A DNA stretch of 64,000 bases, from NCBI RefSeq assembly GCF_036013935.1, contig NZ_CP107902.1, positions 2,513,001 through 2,577,000 of the forward strand, written 5' to 3'. Both the position numbers and the translations under genes were made by a program. The stretch comes from Streptomyces sp. NBC_00461. GTDB lineage: Bacteria > Actinomycetota > Actinomycetes > Streptomycetales > Streptomycetaceae. Shown here piece after piece: positions 16,369 through 24,421 of this stretch (positions are counted from its first letter, which is position 1; the number at the start of each line of letters is the position of its first letter). Below the pieces are notes generated by a model. The model ran no database searches. It was not told where the DNA came from and saw only the letters and a program-made list of their open reading frames with translations.

Positions 16369-17508
16369 ATGGATCTCGCGTTCACAGAGGAAGAGAAGGC
16401 CTTCCGCGCCGAGGCCCGGGCCTGGCTCACGGCCCATGTGCCGGGCTCCCCCCTGCCGTCCCTGGAGACCGCGGAGGGCTTCGCGGCGCATCGCACGTGG
16501 GAGGCCGAACTGGCCGCGGAGCGCTGGTCGGTCGTCAACTGGCCGGCACGGTACGGCGGGAGGGAGACCGGCCTGATCGGCTGGCTGGCCTTCGAGGAGG
16601 AGTACTGGGCTGCGGGCGCCCCGGGCCGGGTCGGCCAGAACGGGATCAGTCTGCTCGCCCCCACCCTCTTCGACCACGGCACCGAGGAGCAGCGAGCGCG
16701 CGTACTGCCCCCCATGGCGACCGGCGAGGTGGTCTGGGCGCAGGCGTGGTCGGAGCCGGAGGCGGGCTCGGACCTGGCGTCCCTGCGGTCGAGGGCGGTG
16801 CGCACGGACGGCGGCTGGCGGGTGAGCGGGCAGAAGACGTGGTCGTCGCGGGCGGCCTTCGCGGACCGCGCCTTCGGGCTGTTCCGCAGCGACCCCGAGG
16901 CGTCGAAACCCCATCAGGGGCTGACGTACCTGATGTTCGACCTGCGCGCGCCCGGTGTCACGGTGCGCCCGATCGGCCGGCTCGACGGGAAGCCGGCGTT
17001 CGCCGAGCTGTTCCTGGACGAGGTGTTCGTGCCGGACCGCGACGTGATCGGCGAGCCCGGCGAGGGCTGGCGTATCGCGATGTCGGCGGCGGGCAACGAA
17101 CGGGGCCTGATGCTCCGCTCGCCCGGCCGTTTCCTGGCGGCCGCGGACCGGCTGCGCGGACTCTGGCGGCAGCAGGGAAGTCCGCCGTCCGCCCATGACC
17201 GGGTGGCGGACGCCGTGATCGGCGCCCGGGCGTACCAGCTCTTCACGTACGCGGCTGCGTCCCGTTTCCTGGAGGGCGCCTCCCTCGGCCCGGAGTCCAG
17301 CCTGAACAAGGTCTTCTGGTCCGAGTACGACATCGCGCTGCACGAGACCGCGCTCGATCTCCTCGGCGACGAGGGCGAGTCGGCGGACTCCGACTGGGCC
17401 GAGGGCTATGTCTTCTCCCTCGCCGGCCCGATCTACGCGGGCACGAACGAGATCCAGCGCGACATCGTCGCCGAGCGCCTCCTCGGCCTGCCGAAGGGTC
17501 GCCGCTGA
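16369..17508 (+). CDS. fadE30: Acyl-CoA dehydrogenase, FadE30-like
   Basis: The 379-residue flavoenzyme has the usual ACAD layout: N-terminal helices, WAQAWSEPEAGSDLASL (FAD and substrate contact), a middle beta domain with WSSRAAFADR, and a C-terminal helical domain ending PIYAGTNEIQRDIVAERLLGL. In Mycobacterium FadE30 oxidises a HIP-CoA intermediate. ATG 16369 (MDLAFTEEEKAF) is chosen, with GGGAAGG upstream. Its stop overlaps the next ATG (TGATG), so the two dehydrogenases are coupled. Confidence 0.87.
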   Translation: MDLAFTEEEKAFRAEARAWLTAHVPGSPLPSLETAEGFAAHRTWEAELAAERWSVVNWPARYGGRETGLIGWLAFEEEYWAAGAPGRVGQNGISLLAPTLFDHGTEEQRARVLPPMATGEVVWAQAWSEPEAGSDLASLRSRAVRTDGGWRVSGQKTWSSRAAFADRAFGLFRSDPEASKPHQGLTYLMFDLRAPGVTVRPIGRLDGKPAFAELFLDEVFVPDRDVIGEPGEGWRIAMSAAGNERGLMLRSPGRFLAAADRLRGLWRQQGSPPSAHDRVADAVIGARAYQLFTYAAASRFLEGASLGPESSLNKVFWSEYDIALHETALDLLGDEGESADSDWAEGYVFSLAGPIYAGTNEIQRDIVAERLLGLPKGRR

Positions 17509-18497
17509 TGCGCTTCGTCCTCGATGCCGGGCAGCGGGCGTTCGCCGACTCGCTGGACGCGATGCTGACGGCCGCCGGCACTCCCTCGGTCGTACGGGAC
17601 TGGAGTCGCGGCGAGCACGCGAGCGGCCGCACGCTGTGGTCCCGCATCGCCGACGCGGGCGTGTTCGCGCTGACGGTCCCCGAGGAGTACGGCGGGCTGG
17701 GCGCCGGGCCCGTCGAACTCGTCGTCGCCTTCGTCGAGTTGGGGCGGCACGCCGTGCCCGGCCCGTTGGTGGAGACGGTCGCCGCGGCGGCGCTGCTCAC
17801 CGGACTGGACGACCCGGGCCCGGCCAAACGCCTCCTGCCCGTGCTGGCCTCCGGCGCGTCGACGGCGACGCTGGCACCGGGGCCGTACGCCCTGGACGCG
17901 GACATGGCGGACGTACGGCTGACCACGCCGCCGGGGACCAATGACCTGTACCTCGCACCTCCGGCCGGAGCGGCCGAAGTCCGCCGCTCCCTCGATCCCG
18001 CCCGTCGGCTGTTCCCCCTCCCGCCCGGCGGGGAGCTCCTCGCATCGGGTCCGCAGGTCGCCGTGGCCGCCGGGCACGCCCTGGCCCGGGGTCGCCTCGC
18101 CACCGCCGCTCAGGCCCTCGGCGTCGGGCTGGCGCTGCTGGACCGGACCGTCCGCTACGTCGGGCAGCGCAGCCAGTTCGGCGTGCCCGTAGGTTCGTTC
18201 CAGGCGGTCAAGCACCGGCTGGCCGATGCGAAGATCGCGTTGGAGTTCGCGCGCGCCGTGCTGTTCGGCGCCGCCCTCACGACGACGGCGGCCGACGTCG
18301 CCGCCGCCAAGGTCACGGCATGCGAGGCGGCGTACACCACCGCCCGCGCGGCCCTGCAGCTGCACGGTGCGATCGGCTACACGGCGGAGTACGACCTGTC
18401 CCTGTGGCTGACCAAGGCGCGCGCCCTGCGCACCGCGTGGGGCGGACCCCGGGAGTGCCGGGCCCTGGTCCTCAGTGGTCGTGATCGCCGCTGGTGA
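17508..18497 (+). CDS. Acyl-CoA dehydrogenase, FadE33-like short type
   Basis: The 329-residue protein is an ACAD of the short, divergent type: VPEEYGGLGAGPVELVVAFVELGR near residue 60, YVGQRSQFGVPVGSFQAVKHRLADA and LHGAIGYTAEYDLSLWLTKA at the C-terminus. Such subunits in mycobacteria work as alpha2-beta2 partners with a longer ACAD; here the coupled fadE30-like product is the only partner in view. The middle beta domain is short and the usual FAD motif is weak. The 3' end overlaps the convergent cytochrome b gene by 26 bp. Confidence 0.82.
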   Translation: MRFVLDAGQRAFADSLDAMLTAAGTPSVVRDWSRGEHASGRTLWSRIADAGVFALTVPEEYGGLGAGPVELVVAFVELGRHAVPGPLVETVAAAALLTGLDDPGPAKRLLPVLASGASTATLAPGPYALDADMADVRLTTPPGTNDLYLAPPAGAAEVRRSLDPARRLFPLPPGGELLASGPQVAVAAGHALARGRLATAAQALGVGLALLDRTVRYVGQRSQFGVPVGSFQAVKHRLADAKIALEFARAVLFGAALTTTAADVAAAKVTACEAAYTTARAALQLHGAIGYTAEYDLSLWLTKARALRTAWGGPRECRALVLSGRDRRW

Positions 18498-20121
18498 GCT
18501 CCCGGTACTCCTCCGCGGTCGGTTTCGGGATGTGCGACTCGGACCCGAACATGGCCCTGGCCAGCCGGGCCCGCACCCGCTGGCCGGGCTTGACCGGCCG
18601 GCGCACGCCGTTGGCGTCCACGAGCGGGCCGATCTCGTAGGGCACGTTCTGCTCGTGCTGGGTGAGGGTGAACAGCTGGTCCTGTTCGAGGGGTTCGTGC
18701 ACCTCGACGAACTCGCCGTGCGGCAGCCGTCGGATGGTGCCGCTCTCCCTGCCGTGCAGCACCCGGTCCCGGTCCCGGCGCTGCAGCCCCATGCAGACCC
18801 GCTTGGTGACGAGGAACGCGACCACCGGCATCACGAAGAAGGAGATCCGCACGAACCAGGTGATCACGTTGATGGACAGATGCAGATGCGTGGCCACGAT
18901 GTCGTTGCCGCCGCCGATCAGCAGCACCGCGTACAGGCTCAGCCAGGCGACGCCCAGGGCGGTGCGGACGGGCGCGTTGCGCGGCCGGTCCAGGATGTGG
19001 TGCTCGCGCTTGTCACCGGTGACCCAGGCCTCGACGAAGGGGTACAGGCCGAGGGCGAGCAGGATCAGCGGGAACAGGGAGAAGGGGATGAAGACGCCCG
19101 GTTCGAGGGTGTGGCCCCAGAAGTTGAGCTCCCATCCCGGCATCACCCGGATCAGGCCCTCGGAGAATCCGAGATACCAGTCGGGCTGGGCGCCCGTGGT
19201 CACCAGGTCCGGCCGGTAGGGCCCGAACGCCCACACGGGGTTGATGCTGGCGATGCCGCCCATGACCGCCAGCACACCGAAGACGAGGAAGAAGAAACCG
19301 CCCGCCTTCGCCATGTAGACCGGCAGGAAGGGCATGCCGACCACGGTCTTCTGGTCCCGTCCGGGCCCCGGGTACTGCGTGTGCTTGTGGTAGAAGACCA
19401 GGATCAGATGGGCGACCACCAGGCCCAGCATGATCCCCGGCAGCAGCAGGACGTGGATCGGGAAGAGCCGCGAGATGATGTCGTGCCCCGGGAACTCCCC
19501 GCCGAACAGGAACATCGACAGATACGTCCCGACGATGGGGATCGAGAGGATCGCGCCGTCGGCGAAGCGGATGCCGGTGCCGGACAGCAGGTCGTCGGGG
19601 AGCGAGTAGCCGGTCAGGCCGGTGATGATGCCGAGCATCAGCAGGGTCCAGCCGAACAGCCAGTTGATCTCGCGCGGCTTGCGGAACGCGCCGGTGAAGA
19701 ACACCCGCATCATGTGCACCAGCATGCCGGTGACGAAGACCAGCGCGGCCCAGTGGTGGATCTGCCGGATCAGCAGCCCGCCGCGCACGTCGAAGCTGAT
19801 GTCGAGTGTGGACTCGTAGGCCCGGGTCATCGAGACGCCGTTGAGCGGGACGTACGAGCCGTGGTAGATCACCTCGACGCCGCTCGGCTCGAAGAACAGG
19901 GTGAGATAGATGCCGGTGAGGATCAGGATGAGGAAGCTGTAGAGGCAGACCTCCCCCAGCATGAAGGACCAGTGGTCGGGGAAGACCTTGCGCATGTTGG
20001 CCTTGGCCAGGCCGTAGAGCCCCAGCCGCCCGTCGGCCCAGTTCGCGAGCTTCTCGCCCTTGCCCTCCGGCTCCCTGCGCGCGGAAGCCGCCGACTCGTT
20101 CCCGGATCGTGCGCCGTCCAT
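18472..20121 (-). CDS. Cytochrome bc1 complex cytochrome b subunit, orphan paralogue
   Basis: The 549-residue membrane protein has the actinobacterial QcrB pattern: about eight to nine hydrophobic segments, haem-ligand histidines in LIRQIHHWAALVF and FPIHVLLLPG/VAHLILVFYH, the quinol-site PDWY and a long cytoplasmic tail. The main bc1 subunit normally lies in qcrCAB; here no qcrA or qcrC is adjacent, so this is probably a second copy. ATG 20121 is chosen with GGGGAGG upstream, ten bases away. Its 3' end overlaps the convergent dehydrogenase. Partner and physiological role are unknown. Confidence 0.88.
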   Translation of the reverse strand: MDGARSGNESAASARREPEGKGEKLANWADGRLGLYGLAKANMRKVFPDHWSFMLGEVCLYSFLILILTGIYLTLFFEPSGVEVIYHGSYVPLNGVSMTRAYESTLDISFDVRGGLLIRQIHHWAALVFVTGMLVHMMRVFFTGAFRKPREINWLFGWTLLMLGIITGLTGYSLPDDLLSGTGIRFADGAILSIPIVGTYLSMFLFGGEFPGHDIISRLFPIHVLLLPGIMLGLVVAHLILVFYHKHTQYPGPGRDQKTVVGMPFLPVYMAKAGGFFFLVFGVLAVMGGIASINPVWAFGPYRPDLVTTGAQPDWYLGFSEGLIRVMPGWELNFWGHTLEPGVFIPFSLFPLILLALGLYPFVEAWVTGDKREHHILDRPRNAPVRTALGVAWLSLYAVLLIGGGNDIVATHLHLSINVITWFVRISFFVMPVVAFLVTKRVCMGLQRRDRDRVLHGRESGTIRRLPHGEFVEVHEPLEQDQLFTLTQHEQNVPYEIGPLVDANGVRRPVKPGQRVRARLARAMFGSESHIPKPTAEEYRELTSGDHDH

Positions 20122-20215
20122 ACGTTCGTCGCCTCCCCGTCGGATCATCCTCAGGGTGACATGGTGGGGCAGCCAAGCCAACGGTGCCGACAGCCACGCG
20201 AGTGACTCCCCCGCC

Positions 20216-20809
20216 TCAGCCCCGCCCGCCGACCCCGACCACCGCCGCACGGCCTCGTGCCTGCAGCACCGCGTCCTCGCCGGTCAGCAGGACGGCGTCG
20301 TACCGCGCGAGGCTCCGCCCGGCCACCTCCGCGGTGCCGTCGAGCACGACGACCAGGGTGTCCCCGGCGAGCGGGAGGCGCCCGCGGACGACGGCCACCG
20401 TCGGGGTTCTACGGGCACCGCTTCGGCGCCACATGACGTTGAGGTTCACCACGGGGCCACGCAGCAGGCGGCAGTCGGTCGGGACGTCACCCCGGAAGTC
20501 CTGCGGTACGTGACGCGCATCGACGAGCCGTCGCTCGCCGCCGACCGTGAGGTCCATGCCCGCGCCCTCCACGACGGTCAGCGTGCGGTCGACGTCGGGG
20601 AAGGCGGAGAAGGGGCCGTCCGCGCCGACCTCGGCCAGGCTCACCCGCCAGTCGAAGTCGTCCATGTCCGCGCCCTCGGGCCGGACGGCGATCTCGCGTG
20701 TGATGCCGCCGCCGTTCTTCCAGGGCACGGCGGTCCGTTCCGCGGCTGGGAACAGGTGGTTCACCGGGCGCGCCGTCGAAAGATCACAATCATGGAACCA
20801 GGCTCCCAC
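20216..20809 (-). CDS. HutD/Ves family protein
   Basis: The 197-residue protein carries the HutD-type N-terminal motif AVPWKNGGGITREIAV and FDWRVSLAEVGADGPFSAFPDVDRTLTVVEG. These double-cupin proteins are often near histidine-utilisation genes or cold-induced in enterobacteria; the biochemical role is not settled. No hut gene is adjacent here. The start is uncertain: GTG 20809 gives about 28 residues before the WKNGGG motif, whereas family members have about ten, and a GTG at 20764 would fit that better. Neither has a clear Shine-Dalgarno. Confidence 0.8.
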   Translation of the reverse strand: MGAWFHDCDLSTARPVNHLFPAAERTAVPWKNGGGITREIAVRPEGADMDDFDWRVSLAEVGADGPFSAFPDVDRTLTVVEGAGMDLTVGGERRLVDARHVPQDFRGDVPTDCRLLRGPVVNLNVMWRRSGARRTPTVAVVRGRLPLAGDTLVVVLDGTAEVAGRSLARYDAVLLTGEDAVLQARGRAAVVGVGGRG

Positions 20810-20900
20810 CGTTCATCTGCATTCGCTATTTTGTTCGCCGCCGACCCCACCGGCCCACCCGCCCCTGACCACCGACCACACCTTTCCGCTGGAGCCGTAC

Positions 20901-21812
20901 GTGGAGTCCGAGTCCGCCGTCACCACCTGCTATCGCCATCCCAGGGTGGAGTCCCACGTCCGCTGCACCCGCTGCGACCGGTACATCTGCCCGGACTGCA
21001 TGCGGGAGGCGGCCGTCGGCCACCAGTGCCCGGAGTGCGTGAAGGAGGGCGCGCGGTCGGTGCGGCAGGCGCGCACGGCGTTCGGCGGCCGGATCACGGG
21101 CGCGCCCGTGGTGACGTACGCCCTGATCGGGCTCAACGTGCTGGTGTACCTGGCCGAGTTGGTGCGTCCGGCGGTCGTGGACCGGTTCGAGATGCTGGGC
21201 CGGGGGCTGGTCGGACCCGACGGCGGTCACTACGTGTGGCTGGCCAACCACCCCTCGGACTACCACGCCGAAGGCATCGTGGGCGGCGAGTGGTACCGCC
21301 TGCTGACCGGCGCGTTCCTGCACCTGCCGGTCGCCGAGGGGACGTTCGGGATCCTGCACATCGTGATGAACATGGTGTCGCTGTGGAACATCGGCCGCGT
21401 GGTGGAGTCCCAGCTGGGCCGGGTCCGCTACCTCACGCTCTACCTGCTGTCCGCGCTCGGCGGCTCGGTCCTCGTCCTGCTGATCGCGCCCGACACCCCC
21501 ACACTCGGCGCGTCCGGCGCGATCTTCGGGCTCGGGGCGGCGTACTACGTCATGGCCCGCCGCCTCGGCGCCGACATGAGCCAGGTCAACCGTTTCATGG
21601 CGGGCCTGCTGGTGTGGCTGCTGATCTCCGCGGGCCTCACGTCCTGGCAGGGCCACCTCGGCGGCCTGCTGGCGGGCGCCGTGGTGACGGTGGCGTACGC
21701 GTACGCACCCCGGGACCGGCGCCGCACCCTGGTCCAGGCCGGCGCCTGCCTCGCCCTGTTGGCGCTGCTGGTGGTCCTGGCGACGGCGAAGGCCGCCGAA
21801 CTGACCGTGTGA
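20901..21812 (+). CDS. Rhomboid-family intramembrane serine protease with N-terminal zinc-binding domain
   Basis: The 303-residue protein begins with a Cys/His-rich domain (CYRHP, CTRCDRYICPDC, CPEC) of B-box/zinc type, followed by a six-helix rhomboid core. The catalytic Ser is in LGASGAIFG and the His in WQGHLGG; the HIVMNMVSLWNIG segment in the second helix is also typical. It should cleave substrates within the membrane, but none are known. GTG 20901 is chosen because GGAG lies seven bases upstream; the longer upstream frame overlaps the HutD-like gene and is unlikely. Confidence 0.9.
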   Translation: MESESAVTTCYRHPRVESHVRCTRCDRYICPDCMREAAVGHQCPECVKEGARSVRQARTAFGGRITGAPVVTYALIGLNVLVYLAELVRPAVVDRFEMLGRGLVGPDGGHYVWLANHPSDYHAEGIVGGEWYRLLTGAFLHLPVAEGTFGILHIVMNMVSLWNIGRVVESQLGRVRYLTLYLLSALGGSVLVLLIAPDTPTLGASGAIFGLGAAYYVMARRLGADMSQVNRFMAGLLVWLLISAGLTSWQGHLGGLLAGAVVTVAYAYAPRDRRRTLVQAGACLALLALLVVLATAKAAELTV

Positions 21813-21827
21813 TCGGCCGAAGAAATA

Positions 21828-21866
21828 TGTGCACATAGTGTGTGCACGTACTGTGTGCGCCATGAA
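21828..21866. repeat. 13-bp direct repeats covering the chitosanase start region
   Basis: TGTGCACATAGTG (21828-21840) and TGTGCACGTACTG (21841-21853) are head-to-tail, followed by TGTGCGCCATGAA (21854-21866), which holds the start codon. The first copy is also part of the palindrome ATGTGCACAT. It leaves no visible Shine-Dalgarno. It may be an operator or translational control element. Confidence 0.75.
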
Positions 21867-22785
21867 GCGTGCCGGTTGTCTCCTGTTCGCGGCTCTCCCC
21901 GTCGTCATCACGTCGGGGGTCTACGTCTTCACTCCCGCGCACTCCCCCGACGGCACGTCGAAGACCTCCGCCTCCCCGTCCCGCTCCCCCTCCGCCGCGC
22001 CGCACGCTGCAGCGGACGCCAAGCACCGGGCCGAGCGGAAGAAGTCGGAGGACGACCAGGGGAGCGCCGACCTGCCGGCCGGTCTCTCCGCCCCCGCCAA
22101 GAAGGAACTGGCCCAGGAACTGGTGGCCAGCGCCGAGAACTCGACCCTCGACTGGCGCAGCGCCTACGGCTACGTGGAGGACATCGGCGACGGCCAGGGC
22201 TACACGGCCGGCACGGTCGGTTTCTGCACCGGCACCCACGACCTGCTCACCCTGGTCGAGCGCTACACCAGGGCCCACCCCGGCAACGGCCTCGCCCGCT
22301 ACCTCCCCGCCCTGCACAAGGTCGACGGCACGGACTCCCACAAGGGCCTGGACCCCGGCTTCACGGCCGCCTGGAAGGCCGAGGCCGAGCTGCCCGCCTT
22401 CCGCAAGGCCCAGGACGAGGAACGCGACCGCGTCTACTTCGACCCGGCGGTCCGCCTCGCCAAACTCGACGGCCTCGGCACACTGGGCCAGTTCATCTAC
22501 TACGACGCCATGGTCTTCCACGGCCCCGGCACGGGCTCGACCAGCTTCTACGGCCTGCGCGAACGCGCGATGCGGGAGGCGGACACCCCGTCGCGGGGCG
22601 GCTCGGAGAAGAACTACCTGGACATCTTCCTGGACATCCGCGTCAAGGCCATGAGGACGAAGCGGCCCGACATCGACACCTCCCGCGTCGACACCGCCCA
22701 GCGACGGTTCCTGTACGACGGGAACCTCGACCTGAAGACGCCACTGACGTGGCAGGTGTACGGGGAGACGTACAAGGTGCCGTAG
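21862..22785 (+). CDS. Secreted chitosanase, glycoside hydrolase family 46
   Basis: The 307-residue precursor has a basic N-terminus and hydrophobic stretch (MKRAGCLLFAALPVVITSG), a Ser/Pro/Ala-rich linker to about residue 70, then a GH46 catalytic domain. LVASAENSTLDW supplies the general acid Glu and GYVEDIGDGQGYTAG the catalytic Asp, as in CsnN174. It hydrolyses chitosan outside the cell. The Cys near the hydrophobic segment is not in a classical lipobox. No neighbouring chitosan-uptake genes are seen. Tandem 13-bp repeats lie over the start region. Confidence 0.9.
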   Translation: MKRAGCLLFAALPVVITSGVYVFTPAHSPDGTSKTSASPSRSPSAAPHAAADAKHRAERKKSEDDQGSADLPAGLSAPAKKELAQELVASAENSTLDWRSAYGYVEDIGDGQGYTAGTVGFCTGTHDLLTLVERYTRAHPGNGLARYLPALHKVDGTDSHKGLDPGFTAAWKAEAELPAFRKAQDEERDRVYFDPAVRLAKLDGLGTLGQFIYYDAMVFHGPGTGSTSFYGLRERAMREADTPSRGGSEKNYLDIFLDIRVKAMRTKRPDIDTSRVDTAQRRFLYDGNLDLKTPLTWQVYGETYKVP

Positions 22786-22842
22786 GGGCATCCGACAACC
22801 CGGCCCCCGGCTCCCGGCCCCGTCCGTCCGCCCGGACATGCG

Positions 22843-22886
22843 ACGGCGCCTGCCCATCGTCCGGTCGGGGACAGGGCAAGCGCCGT
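22843..22886. terminator. Bidirectional terminator between chitosanase and gltD
   Basis: ACGGCGCCTGCCC (22843-22855) pairs with GGGCAAGCGCCGT (22874-22886), 12 of 13 bases, with an 18-nt loop. The flanking genes converge on it. A second short hairpin, CCCGTAC/GTACGGG, follows at 22924-22943 nearer gltD. Confidence 0.65.
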
Positions 22887-22960
22887 GCTGGGGGGCCTTG
22901 GGGGGTGACCCCCAGACAGCCCGCCCGTACGCCTTTGTACGGGACGTATATGAGGGACCG

Positions 22961-24421
22961 TCAGACCATCAGGGAACGGTCCGTCGGGCGGATCGGGGCC
23001 GGCAGGTCGCTGACTCCGGTCAGGAAGCGGTCGGTGCCGCGGGCGGCCGAGCGGCCCTCCGCGATCGCCCACACGATGAGGGACTGGCCGCGGCCCGCGT
23101 CACCGGCGACGAAGACGCCGGGGACGCTGGTCTGGAAGTCGGCGTCGCGGGCGATGTTGCCACGCTCGTCGAGGTCCAGGCCGAACTGCTCGACCAGGCC
23201 GTTGTCGCGGTCGGTGCCCGTGAAGCCCATCGCCAGCGTGACCAGCTGGGCGGGGATCTTGCGCTCCGTGCCCGGCTTCGAGGTCAGCTTGCCGTCGATG
23301 AACTCGACCTCGGAGAGGTGCAGCCACTGGACGTTGCCGTCCTCGTCGCCCTCGAAGTGGGTGGTGGAGACGGAGTAGACCCGCTCGCCGCCCTCCTCGT
23401 GCGCGGAGGTGACCTTGTAGAGCATCGGGAACGTCGGCCACGGCTGGCCCGGGTTCCGCTCCTCGCCCGGGCGCGGCATGATCTCCAGCTGCGTCACCGA
23501 GGCAGCGCCCTGACGGTGGGCGGTGCCCACGCAGTCCGCGCCGGTGTCGCCGCCGCCGATGACCACGACATGCTTGCCCTCGGCCGAGACCGGGGAGGTG
23601 ACGTAGTCGCCCTCCTGGACCTTGTTGGACAGGGGCAGGTACTCCATCGCCTGGTAGACGCCCTTGAGCTCGCGGCCGGGGACCGGGAGATCACGGGCGG
23701 TCGTCGCACCGACGGCGATGACGACGGCGTCGTACCGCTTCTTCAGGTCGGTCGCCTTGAGGTCGCGGCCGATCTCGATGCCCGTACGGAAGCGGGTGCC
23801 CTCCGCGCGCATCTGCTCGATACGGCGGTTGATGTGCCGCTTCTCCATCTTGAACTCCGGGATGCCGTACCGGAGAAGGCCTCCGATGCGGTCCGCGCGC
23901 TCGTAGACGGCGACGGTGTGGCCGGCCCGGGTCAGCTGCTGGGCGGCGGCCAGGCCCGCCGGGCCCGAGCCGATGACCGCGACCGTCTTGCCGGAGAGGC
24001 GCTCGGGGATCTGCGGGGCGACGTCACCGGTCTCCCACGCCTTGTCGATGATCGAGACCTCGACGTTCTTGATGGTGACGGCCGGCTGGTTGATGCCGAG
24101 CACACACGCCGACTCGCACGGAGCGGGGCACAGGCGGCCCGTGAACTCCGGGAAGTTGTTCGTCGCGTGCAGGCGCTCGGAGGCGGCGCCCCAGTCCTCG
24201 CGGTAGGCGTAGTCGTTCCACTCGGGGATGAGGTTTCCGAGCGGACAGCCGTTGTGGCAGAACGGGATGCCGCAGTCCATGCACCGGCTGGCCTGCTTGC
24301 TGATGATCGGCAGCAGCGAGCCGGGGACGTAGACCTCGTTCCAGTCCTTCAGGCGCTCGTCGACGGGGCGGGACTTGGCGACCTCACGGCCGTGGTTCAG
24401 AAAGCCCTTCGGGTCAGCCAT
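22961..24421 (-). CDS. gltD: Glutamate synthase (NADPH) small subunit
   Basis: The 486-residue beta subunit feeds electrons from NADPH to GltB. The N-terminal iron-sulfur region has [20 protein letters not shown] and [12 protein letters not shown]. Two nucleotide-binding motifs follow: [12 protein letters not shown] (FAD) and [13 protein letters not shown] (NADPH), and [18 protein letters not shown] near the end. The ATG overlaps the gltB stop by 8 nt (ATGGCTGA), so it is coupled to gltB. It converges on the chitosanase gene. Confidence 0.97.
   Translation of the reverse strand: MADPKGFLNHGREVAKSRPVDERLKDWNEVYVPGSLLPIISKQASRCMDCGIPFCHNGCPLGNLIPEWNDYAYREDWGAASERLHATNNFPEFTGRLCPAPCESACVLGINQPAVTIKNVEVSIIDKAWETGDVAPQIPERLSGKTVAVIGSGPAGLAAAQQLTRAGHTVAVYERADRIGGLLRYGIPEFKMEKRHINRRIEQMRAEGTRFRTGIEIGRDLKATDLKKRYDAVVIAVGATTARDLPVPGRELKGVYQAMEYLPLSNKVQEGDYVTSPVSAEGKHVVVIGGGDTGADCVGTAHRQGAASVTQLEIMPRPGEERNPGQPWPTFPMLYKVTSAHEEGGERVYSVSTTHFEGDEDGNVQWLHLSEVEFIDGKLTSKPGTERKIPAQLVTLAMGFTGTDRDNGLVEQFGLDLDERGNIARDADFQTSVPGVFVAGDAGRGQSLIVWAIAEGRSAARGTDRFLTGVSDLPAPIRPTDRSLMV

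Noticed and set aside
8283..18497. Recent horizontal transfer of the catabolic island
   Set aside because: GC content and codon use look like the rest of the window, and there are no tRNA, integrase, direct repeats or insertion sequences at the borders; I cannot support recent transfer from this sequence alone.
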